Assembly: GCA_032164245.1 (NCBI GenBank)
Contig: JAVMKO010000003.1
Location: forward strand, 29,821,390 to 29,885,389
From: Sternotherus odoratus
Lineage: Eukaryota > Chordata > Testudines > Kinosternidae
Length of the DNA stretch: 64,000 nt
Direction: 5' to 3'
The notes under the pieces were generated by a model. The model made no database searches. It had not been told where the DNA came from and saw nothing but the letters and a program-made list of their open reading frames with translations. The translations under genes were made by a program, and so were the position numbers. Positions 54,044-64,000 of this stretch are shown here, piece after piece (positions within the stretch are counted from its first letter, which is position 1; every line of letters begins with the position of its first letter).

Positions 54044-57000
54044 TCTGCACCCTTCCTGACACTCATGGTGAGAATAATATATCTTGATATACATATCAAT
54101 AGCTCCCACTCTCCCATCCACACTCATGCCTTAGGTTGGTCCCACCATTCCCCTGTTTAGTGCATGCAGAGAGAGCTTTCCTATACAATAGACACACTCT
54201 TCCCGCACTACACACAGATAGTGGGATGAAACACCAGTAGGGAGGGTGAACAGAATTTATCCCTCTATGATTACCTCATTCTGAACTTTTATTTTTAGTA
54301 CAAATGTGTTACAACCCTGTCTGAGTCCCCCTTGTCTGTGGTCACCAGTCTACTACATATGGACCTAGTCAAGTTTACACTCAAAATAAAGGCTGAAATA
54401 CTACATGTTTTTTCACAAAATCAGACCGGAGACACAAATATAACCCCCAAACTTCCACAACACAGTCCCTTAAAGACACATTTGCATGGAAAGTAGATTC
54501 TACTGACTGAATTTCTAAATTTCTACTGACTGCAGACAGCTCTGTGGATAACATTAGAACAAGTATTAAAAATTGCCCTATAATCGATGTTATTTCTCTC
54601 GCTACTGAACAAACTGCCAGCATTGCTTTATTTTACTAACTCCTTTGTTCCCCTTCTGCTTCCGAAATTGCAATATGAATACAATGCAATGCATAATCTA
54701 CATAAAATGAACTGCTTTTCTTGACCTGGAACATGCATTTTTCATCTTCTTTCATTGCCATCCTACATTATTAAATTCTGGATATTTTTTTCTTATCAAG
54801 ATAGCAAAAGAGCTATCGTCAACTAAAATCACAACAGAGCAGATTTCTGTAAAAGAACACAAACATTTTCCTTTCTTGGGAAATAGTTTTGTATCTGACA
54901 AAATAGAAAGAAGAAATCCTGTGTTATGTGAAGTGGAAGAAAACAAATTACAAAATAGACAATCTATTTTACCACTGAGCAATCAGAAAATCCATAAGGT
55001 AAAACATTTCTCACTCTGAGACAATAATGAGAAGTATAATTGATAATAGAATTTTAATGGCAATTGACATTTCTCAGCCTCACGCTGGTGGCAGCAATTT
55101 GCTGAAACCTGGACATAATTTGTGACACTAGTACAGTGGGAGTTTCAGCTGAAGAGATTAAACCATGTTCCAACCTGCTGTAACCCTGATTTAACAATTG
55201 GAAAAAATGTGACTGTTTAAAAATTAAACATTTTGTTTAAATATTAAACACTGAAGGTATTTTTACGATCATTAAACCAGCAGTGGATCAGAATGGAGAC
55301 TTTTTTGTCTATGTATGACTTTCATCCTGGCCATGTCTCTGTTTAGATGTGGGCTAAATGGAGGTGTTTTGACAAAAAACTCAGCCGTTGTATTTTGCTT
55401 TTGCAAGCCAAAACCCAAAAGCAACACTGATTCTGGTTTCAATTCGGCATTGATGGCCTACTTAAAGTAGCAAAAGATCAAAATCCTTCTGTACAGGTGT
55501 TATATGAAATGGCATTTAACATTTAAGGCTCTGTAGGTTCAGAGTTGTGAATAAGGAAGAGTGTGGATTCAAAAGTGTGAATTAGCTGCTGTCAGAGGAA
55601 AAAAGAAGGAAATGTTTGGAGAAGTGCTTGCCAAGATGCTATAATGACTGGTGGAGTCCCAGAGAGCAGCAGGAGGAGCATCAGCAATGTTTAGCTTACT
55701 TATCCCCATTAGGTCTAAAAGTTCCACTTTCAGGAGACTATTCCTAGCTACAAAAGTTGCAGCCACTTCTCCCACACAGAAGACTGAATACGCAGGATGG
55801 GATAACAAATTTTGTATTCCACTTAATGTTCCATGTACATGTAAAATCCTGGTACACAGGGAAAAAACAGTAGGAAAAACAGTGATATATCAACATCATA
55901 AACTGAGACACCGGTAAACTAGCCTGCTTGTCTCTAGATTTCCATCACCATAACCACCTATCAAACATACCCAGCGGTGGAAGTGCATTATTATGGTAAC
56001 ATAATGAGAAAACTAATTAATGTCGTGAAATAATTTAAAAGAAAATAATGGTCCATTCCCCTCCCTTCCATTCACCAATTCAAAAATAGATTATACATGT
56101 TTAAAAAGCAAGTGGATATACATCAAAAACAATGTGAGAGTGATAGCGAAGAATGCTAAATGAGTAAGTGGCACTGGAGCTGGAAGATATACCAATAGTT
56201 TCTCTTTCTGGCCCCCTAGTGAGGACAGACTATGCTAGCCACTTCATACAGATGCAAGGGGGAAGACCACAGAGAAACTCCCATAGTAAAGACCCCAGGT
56301 AGTAACCAGACCCCAAGTCTTTGAAGGTATTGTGGAGGGTTAAAGCATTTATTTTGTCTAGCAGTTGAAGCCCTGGGGTTCCTCTGTATTGCAACGTAGC
56401 TGCACAAATGAAGAAACACTTACAAGTCCACTAACAGGCAATGTGTTATTTTAAATTGCATAGGGGTAGGTAGGCAAACACAAAAGAGCTGATGAGCATT
56501 TTCCACCCAATACGTTTGGAAAGCACCACTAAGTTTCCATAAACTTTTCAAACTTTCAATTTCCTTGTATATAATCATGGACATAAGGCCCTGGCTTCAG
56601 TGGTGTAGGATCAGGCCATAAAAGAATCAGACTTGCTCACTACTGAATACCCTTGATGTACATTATGTATATCTGTTTTGAATATTTTCCATACATTGTT
56701 TAATTCTTTTCAAATCATTCTATCATTCTGCTGCTGGGATTATAAACCAGTTATATACATCAAAAATGCAAATAAGTAGTAATTATATTTATATTCTGTT
56801 TATATGTTGGAGGGAGAAGGGAAAGGCGCTGTAGGCTCTATGAAACATTGAACTTCTATGCTTTTTTAGAGCTGGCAAATATAATTATACTAGCATTTGG
56901 ACACTGCTATGATTATCAGCCTGTCATATATTGCAGGGGATGTAGTGATGGAGCTACCTGAATCTGTAACTTTTTTGCTCTGGAGCACCAGAGACTGGTG

Positions 57001-58369
57001 AGGGTCCCTCTACACTGTCTTATGGCAGGATGCAAATTGGGAGTGGGTAAGGGGTAAGCCAGGTAGAGCCAACCATTATGTTGATAATGTGTCATATAGA
57101 AGCTTCTGCAACCTCAAGGGTATAGCAGTCAATGGGGATTCTCCACCCCACTGCCTTCAGGGATCTCAAAAATCCAACCCTCATGCCATGAAACTGCACT
57201 AAGCTTTAAGTGGGCACAGTCCTGTGTCCACACAGAGTTCAGTGCTAGAAAGGGCTTGTAGCAAGAGAGTGATATGAATCAACCTGAAAAGTAGTAGATG
57301 TTTTGTATTGTTCAAGAATTCATTGTCCCAGATTTACTTAAATTCTACGACTCATTCAAGACTGAAGAATTTTATCTACATATATACCCAAATCTTATCA
57401 ATTTTAGAGTAATGATCCCACTGAGTAATGAAATATTTAAAACTTGCACAAAGAGGGTAGTTAGAACTGCTGCCTTTAAACAATTCAACATACACAAAAA
57501 ATCACATTATAAAGAATATATTTATATATTTTGTCTAAAAAGAAATTGTCTTTTTTAGCTAGATTATACATCACATTAGGACATTATTACCATGCAGTTT
57601 ATTAGGTGCAATCAACTGTACAAGCAGAAGGGACATCCTGATGAGAAGTCAGAAGTCTTGAGAAATTACTATCATTGTGCCTATAACTGAGGTCGTGCCT
57701 CCAGAGAGGCTTGGATTAATGATCTGTCACTTTCTGTAAACACACATTTCAAACCCCATGAACCCTCTACGACTGCATGAAAATTACATTAAATAGGGAC
57801 TGCATTTAATGTTTGTTGGCATTATGGCTAAAAATACCAATGGGTTTGTTTTTAAAACTGCCACTGAAATATTGACCTTTTTATGTAAAATACTATAGCC
57901 CCCGTTAAATGATTAATTTACTTTTGTTCAGAAAGTAAACATCAGTAGTAATATAAACTAACAAAAGCAATTATAAAGATGTTTCTTGATGGGAGATTTG
58001 CATGTAAAGTCATTATATAGTCAAGGCTGTTACAATCCTCATTCCGCACTCAATCCAGCACACCATAAAGCCAAAATAGTACTTTTTTCCCTAGACTTCA
58101 GTGGGTCCTGAATTGGGCCCCAGACCTTCCAAGAGATGTCCAAAATCCTCGTTACAAACCACTTCCTGAGTACCTCATAATTCTCTGCTTTCATTAAAGA
58201 TACTCTGACCAAACATTACACAGAAGCACTGAGGTCCTGATTTAGCAGAGTATTTGAGCATGTGTTTAATATTTATATAAATGTTGGCTGGTAAATCTTG
58301 TACTCTGTTCATTAATAATCGAACTCACTGTAATCTATTTTTGGCACAGCCATGACAATTTGGCTTTAC
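54044..58369. other. AT-rich intergenic DNA, no gene
   Basis: Only short ORFs without recognisable features are present. No repeat boundary was identified. Confidence 0.45.
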
Positions 58370-58450
58370 TTTGTGTGCCAGTTTTCTCGTCTGTAAAATG
58401 GGAACATTAAGATCTACTCATCTTGTGAACAGCCCTTTGTACAAAAAGCA
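58370..58450 (-). mobile_element. MIR/CORE-SINE-like fragment
   Basis: CAGTTTTCTCGTCTGTAAAA, TGGGAACATTAAGATCTACT and CATCTTGTGAACAGC are the reverse of the MIR core and right part. Confidence 0.65.
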
Positions 58451-58599
58451 TTGTATTTAGCACTGATGGAAAATGGGCAATTTTTCCATAGAAAACTTAG
58501 AAATGAAAAAAAAAAGTTTCCAACTATGTTTTCCACAAAGAAGTTAAATGTCTCAGAGTAATATTAAAAACCAAAACATTCTGATTCAGAAATACTACT

Positions 58600-59035
58600 G
58601 TTGTGCATCTTGGGAGTTGCAGTTTTGCTGCCTCATGCTACCATTGTCCCCTATAAACCAAGCAGCAAAGGTGGGTACCCCAGACCCGCCTAGAGATACC
58701 TCACTGGGGCAGCCATCTTGGAAGCTAGAGATACTTAGTCCCCCCAAGGGCTAGTGATAGATAATCACAGCCCAGCAGGCCCAGATAAAAGGAGATGCCT
58801 GGTTTTAGTAGGTCAGTTCCTGGCTGGGACCAGAGAGATGAGGAAGGGTATCCTCTCTGGGCACTAGAGTTTGAGGGTTCTGGCTGCATTTGCTTAAGCT
58901 GGATTTGCAGAAAGAGATGAGACCTAAGAACCTGAACCCTGAGCTAAGGGCAAAGATAAAGGGGCCAGGTAGGAAGAGGCCTCAGGAAAAAGCAGCAATG
59001 AACTGAAACTGAGGAAACCTACTCACAACTCACCC
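58600..59035 (+). mobile_element. LTR-like repeat, inverted relative of 35270-35720
   Basis: The sequence includes CAGCAAAGGTGGGTACCCC, GGGGCAGCCATCTTGGAAG, CCCAGATAAAAGGAGATGCC (TATA-like) and AGGAAGGGTATCCTCTCTGG in the same order as the minus strand of 35270-35720. Ends and target duplication were not determined. Confidence 0.6.
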
Positions 59036-60139
59036 CTCCGTACCGTAAAGCACAATATAGTGATTTCACATATGAAGCTTAAATAGTAATTTATGCTTCA
59101 TATTACTAGCCAAAATGTTGTGTCTTGCACCCTTAATTTAATTATCCCTTCTGCATATGTTCCCAGCTGTAATCTAGCCAAAAATCAGTATTCGCCACCA
59201 AAGATACCTTTAGCACGCTAATGACAATAAAAAGTGGTCTTACATAACAGTCTATATATTTAGCACCGTGGATGTCTTTCACTCGACATTTAGAGTATAC
59301 AGACTTCCTTGTCAGTTTGCAGCAATATTTCCTGCTGCACTGAAATGTGCTCAGAATAAACTGTAGAGGAACAGCAGTTTAGATGTTTTTTTTTAGTTGC
59401 TCGGGATTTTGCTGATGATGTTATGCCCCCTTTACTCTCCCTGCTCTGAAACTCTGATACAATTATCAACCTAGCTTCAGGCTCCTGCCTTTCTTTCTGT
59501 ATGTGATTATGTTCTCAATGGGCCAACCATGTAGTGGGGTCTGAAAAGTATGGTAAGTTGTGAGAAGTGGCACAACACAGTGATTTTTAATATAATTAAG
59601 AGAAGCTCCTTTTCTACAATAGCAGACCAATTAAGGAATAAATCATTTATAAAACCCAGGCTTGGCTGTTATGCGAGGTGCAAAAATAGGTCTGACTGGA
59701 TAGGTATAGTCTCCAATTAATCCAGAAGTAGTAACCAGCAATTGTGACAAGCAAGCAAGAAACCAAAAGCAACCACGGCCAAAAAAAAAAAAAAGCAGAA
59801 TTTACTCAGACCACCAGTGAAATCATCCAGAGGATTATACATATAAAACTGGCTTGCTAGTATGCTGTAAGTGGCATAAACATATATTTTATATTATACT
59901 GTCAACATTAAAAGTAAATTTTAATAGTATAATGGTAACATTGGGGCCTTTATATAACACTTAAAATATAATACATTATATCAACATTTTTGTATTTTAT
60001 AAAATATAAGATGAACTATGTGTGTGTGTATTTGGGTATACACAAGCACATTTTGATTTTTTACTATATATATATGGATGTCAAGGCTACACAAATAGCA
60101 TATATATTAAATTTAAACTCATGGGATCATAAAGCTTTG
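59036..60139. other. AT-rich intergenic DNA, no gene
   Basis: A poly-A run lies at 59781-59795. No gene or classified repeat was recognised. Confidence 0.45.
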
Positions 60140-60835
60140 TTATCCAGGTCTTTATTAACTGGAAAGTTCTATTAACTGGCATTTCTAGTATCTCCCAATG
60201 CAAATCTTCAATCTAGTAACAGGACTCGTATACTACCCAGGGAGGTTATGCAACTGCAGATTCTGGACTCTACTTTTATGCAAAAGAGGCAGAAGACAAG
60301 CAAGCAAGCTGATATCAGGGATTTATTCAAAAAAGAAGCTTCCGGGGTGTGTCATAGGGTCATTACAGATTCAGCCCACTCTCCTAAACCTTCTACATCT
60401 ACAATGATAATTGATGTTAATGATGATGACCCTGAGACACTGCAAGCCCTTGAAGTGCCTTCTGAATTATCAAAAAAGATTAAATTATGTTCAGTGTAGT
60501 TTTGGTGTTAAAGTGCATTTTTAGTGATCTGGGTGTATGCCGTGTACTGCCAATAGTGATACTTTATGTAGTGTTATAAGACAACCTACTGTATAGAAAA
60601 CTTTACCTGTATACACCTAAGTGCTTCAAGAAGCCAACCACTCTGCAGTGCAGTACTACTACTGGATTAGCAAATACCTGTATAGTATTTTATACTTTAT
60701 TCATCTTATTGTATTGTAATCCTTTGAAAATTGGTATTCCATTAGTAAGTAGTAAGTATAATCCTTAGTTAACTGTAATTTTTGATTAACCAGCATCCCC
60801 CATTTCTCCAACATGCCAGATAAACTTTTACTGTA
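60140..60835 (+). mobile_element. Tigger/pogo-type element remnant, 3' part
   Basis: The right end ATGCCAGATAAACTTTTACTG (60813-60833) is followed by TA and fits a Tigger terminal repeat read in reverse (CAGTAAAAGTTTATCTGGCA). The left boundary is uncertain. It contains a short transposase-tail frame at 60248-60499. Confidence 0.6.
60248..60499 (+). pseudogene. Probable Tigger transposase C-terminal tail
   Basis: The frame encodes about 80 residues including [14 protein letters not shown], an IRDxF-KK type motif, and an acidic stretch [13 protein letters not shown], ending in a stop 334 bases before the element's right end. C-terminal tails of pogo/Tigger transposases look like this. The DNA-binding and DDE domains are absent. 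Confidence 0.45.
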
Positions 60836-60954
60836 TTATAAATCATGTACATTTAACACTCTCTTGCAGGTTCTTATGACATCTGCAGAGCCATTCAACA
60901 TTCTATAGAGGCAGGCTTATTTTGTTGCTCTTCTGACCTGGACGTTAAATCAGA

Positions 60955-61140
60955 GTATCAGGGTTGGATGGGAACTCAGGAGGTCATCTAGTCCAACCGC
61001 CAGCTCAAAGTAGGACCAATCCCACTGTCCCTGACACATTTCTGCCCCAGATCCCTAAATGGCTCCCTCATGCATTGACCTCATGCATTGAATTCACAAC
61101 ACGGGGTTTAGCAGACTAATGTGAAAGCCACTGAACTATC
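60955..61140 (-). mobile_element. CR1 3' end joined to a tRNA-like SINE-type tail
   Basis: TATCAGGGTTGGATGGGAAC, TCAGGAGGTCATCTAGTCCA and ACCGCCAGCTCAAAGTAGGA match the CR1 3' end on the minus strand. From about 61050, GGCTCCCTCATGCATTGACC then CAACACGGGGTTTAGCAGAC and GAAAGCCACTGAACTATCCC look like tRNA-derived boxes. A short duplication (CTCATGCATTGA twice) lies at 61067-61092. Confidence 0.55.
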
Positions 61141-63234
61141 CCTTAACATTCAGTCAGAGGCTTGATTACATTAGTAGTGGTTTCACAGTTAATAGGGTGG
61201 GCCACATGAAGGTTGTTCTCTTTCACCCAATATTTAACACTACCATACTATCCATCCATCCCGGATATAATCTAGATACAATAAAATGGATAGCTGCGCA
61301 ATACACTGTCAGCAAATTCAAGAAAAGGAAAATAAGTAGTAACATATTATATCAGTATCTGATTACAAATATACAAATCATACATTTATAATATACACTA
61401 TCATTTATATGCAATATTTCCAAAACTACATTTTCCCTTCAAGCAGGCATTCCAATTTACACTAGAAATTAGGTGAGCCTCTTGTGATGACACCAGTGAT
61501 GGGTGTCTGTGATGGGTAGGATCTGGTATACTATTCCCTCCATTGAAGATGTTTTCAGCAGCTGAATATGAATACTTGTTTCTTTATATAGGAGTTCTAA
61601 GCCATGGATCTTAAAGTGTGTACACCACATCGTGAATACATTAGTGATATTTTTCCTTGACACATCCCTGGAATGGTCCCCTCTTTGCATCCCATCGCTC
61701 CCCTTTTTTTTTAGCCACCCTCTTTTTTCCAGTTATAAAACCTCCAGCAGCCTTGGGACATCTACATGATTTTTGTCCTATTATATAGCACTGCAGGGTT
61801 CTAAGTGAATTAGGATGTTTTCACATTCAGAATTCTCCATCCCCCCCTTAAAAAACTCCAATTTAAATTATACTAGAGGCCCAGTCTTGCTCCAAATCAA
61901 GTCAGTAGCCAAACTCCCACTGAATTCAATGGAACAGAAGGGTTACCGACGAAACTACAGTATTTACCCCATTATGGGTATTATTTTACCTGGTTCATTA
62001 ATTCCATGCATTCAATTCGGAATGCTCTTCCTGTCTAGGAATGATCGTCCACCCTTACCTTTTTTTTTATGTGCTCACTGTTCATGGCAAGATAAAGGGA
62101 TGCATCTAGACCCAACAGTGCTAAATGAGAAATTAGAGTTTATTCACATCAGGGAGTACTTAACTTTTATTCTTTCACAGACAGAATTGAAATGTTTGAA
62201 CAAGAAGTTCCCTGACCATCTGAGAAGGACATTTATGTGAGTTGCTACTACAGCAGGCAATAAGAGTATGATTGGAACACTCTCCAATCTCTCTGGGAGC
62301 AGCATACTGTGAAAGTGCTAATAAATAATATTTTTTTTCTATTTAAATGTATCTCTAAAAGAGATTGTTCTAACCTACTGTGTCTCTAGAGAATCAGGCC
62401 AGAGAGATGTAAACAAACTTGAAGATGAAGGTTGCCACATGAATGGCAGAAAATTCATGGACTGGGTCTAGGTTTGTTTGGTGGGAGTGAGAAAATTACA
62501 ACTGCTCCAATTACTAACTGGTGTGAATGTGGTTCACTCAAAATATAAAGAGGAAACTTGATACCCTGCACAAAGAGGAATATAGGACATAAACTGAAAA
62601 GAACAGGTTTCAATACCAAAATGTGCAGTAACTATTTAACAAACTACAATACATTATTAAGAGGGGAACAGTCTTGAGGAAAAATATTGGGGAGGGGGGT
62701 ACAATTGAATGCAAAGAGAACTAATTTACACCGAGAACTGGAAATCCCTACTAAACACCCTGGGAAGCTAGCAGCCAGAGAGTAAAAACAAAGGTGATAA
62801 CAAGAGGAGAGAGGAAATGAGGACAATATTTTTAACTGAATACCCCAAACTGGTGGTGATGGTTTTTCAGGATCTATTTTAATGAGCCAGATTCAGCCAG
62901 GAATAAGCGTCTGCCACCAAAAAAAGAGGTTGGGCCAAAAAATTGTGCTCTGCTACATTCATGATACAGACACAACATGATTAGACATTCTAACTACATC
63001 CTTCATCAGCCTCCTAGCTGCAGTTGCTCCCATTCCTCTTTGGTATGCATGCCACCATGCCTTGCTGTCTCTGACTTTCAGGCAGTCATCTTGATGCAGA
63101 CTCTCCTTTAAATTACTAATCCTACAAACCATCTGAGAAATCCTTTATTTCTTTTTCTGACTGCTCCTCTGGGCATCAGACTCCCACTTGACAGGCACCC
63201 AAATAGCTATTTGTTTTGGAGTTATCTTTTGTGT
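61141..63234. other. AT-rich intergenic DNA, no gene
   Basis: A 141-residue plus-strand ORF at 61815-62240 has no recognisable domain and shows no splice context. No repeat boundary was seen. Confidence 0.4.
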
Positions 63235-63264
63235 AGCCAATTTTTTTAGTTTATTATTCATTTA

Positions 63265-64000
63265 TTGTGTGATGTTATGTTAGATATATTCATTGTATGT
63301 TAATTAGAATGAATCTGTAGGATTATAAAAATATATGATTGATCAGTATATAGAGGAAACAAGCATTAGACATGGGTAAGACAAGCTGAAGGTTGAGACC
63401 TGCAAGATTTTAGCTTAGCTATTTTAGGCCTTGGAGACAAGAAATGATGACATAAGTGACCAGAAAATAACCCGATACCCTAAAATGATGGGAAAAGGGG
63501 TACCAACTGGTAAGATTGTGAAAAATTACCCAGATTAGTATTAAATTATAAAAATACTCTAAAGGTGCATCTGTCTCCAACATGCCTAATAACCACAGGG
63601 GACAGGTATTAATGAGAATAAAGGGAAATTACACAGATTATAGAAAATTGGAGTCCCCTAAATTACCTGGGGACACAAACCAATAAGAAAAAAAAAGGTT
63701 GACACTTTTATGGACATGCAACATGTAAGATGGGGTACCCCCAGCCCTTATGCTCTTGAGTACAAAGGCTGGGTCTCTTCTATGCCAGACCAACAAGTCC
63801 TTTTCCCCCCACACCCCTACCTTGCCAGTTGGGGTTCTTGGGGTTACCAATCTGCCACCAATCGGGTATACTTCCAAAACCTTGGAGGGGCCCCCGATCT
63901 TCCCTAACCCTGACTTTTTACCCCCTCCCTGGGTTTTAAAGTCAGACACCGGAAAACTGCTTCCCTTCACCCTGACCAGCTGAAGGCAGACTTCCCTTAA
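63265..64000 (+). mobile_element. Possible LTR running off the window edge
   Basis: From TGTGTGATGTTATG near 63265 the composition changes. At 63640-64000 it becomes C-rich in a way typical of the U5 and leader of endogenous retroviruses. AATAAAGGG at 63617-63625 could be a poly(A) signal. The right end is cut off, so this cannot be confirmed. Confidence 0.3.

Noticed and set aside
61815..62240. 141-residue plus-strand frame as a host exon
   Set aside because: No domain, no adjacent splice consensus linked to another coding exon.
1..64000. A bacterial or phage system
   Set aside because: Spliced gene, poly(A) signals, CR1, MIR, microsatellite and LTRs all indicate vertebrate nuclear DNA.

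Overview
The window is vertebrate nuclear DNA, most likely from a turtle or a close sauropsid relative. This is inferred from the mix of repeats: CR1 LINE remnants with short 3' UTRs, PIF/Harbinger, hAT and Tigger elements, MIR-like SINE pieces, a Gmr1-type LTR retrotransposon with a SCAN-like Gag, and probable Penelope-like fragments, all in a mostly AT-rich background. I found no host protein-coding gene, tRNA, rRNA or CRISPR array. All convincing coding sequence belongs to mobile elements. The species itself cannot be read from the window.

Layout. Positions 1-3951 hold the right part of a PIF/Harbinger DNA transposon: an intact 458-residue DDE transposase on the minus strand, a two-exon MYB/SANT-like partner gene on the plus strand that enters from outside the window, and a third, unrecognised ORF antisense inside the partner's intron with its own poly(A) signal. 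Positions 3952-10284 are largely featureless. A decayed ZMYM1-like hAT transposase lies at 10285-10620, next to a solo LTR (10631-11163). A gag-protease-only Gmr1-like LTR retrotransposon fills 11403-14086. Positions 17-22 kb hold CR1 remnants with nested small insertions, including a 798-bp hAT element.

A very GC- and CpG-rich LTR-like insertion lies at 22274-23516, with TG...CA ends, a 5-bp target duplication, upstream GC-box tandem repeats and a repetitive proline/acid-rich ORF. A second LTR (24743-25682) has been hit by a Penelope-like fragment. A GC-cored Tigger MITE is at 26878-27212. Positions 31041-33574 hold two tandem copies of one unclassified retroposon carrying 5 and 26 copies of a 45/46-bp G-rich minisatellite. 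At 35753-36459 lies a 5'-truncated RTE-type LINE with an undamaged, CpG-rich 216-residue reverse-transcriptase tail. Positions 46055-47838 hold a 1.8-kb member of a TAGGGTGACCAG hAT family that also has three 117-123-bp members here. A hAT element at 51437-51993 contains a perfect 39-bp-arm hairpin. The right end has LTR-like, Tigger and CR1 fragments.

How the genes relate: the only functional partnership visible is in the Harbinger element, where a DDE nuclease and a MYB-like DNA-binding partner normally act together. The remaining coding pieces are separate, broken or truncated retroelement and transposon genes.
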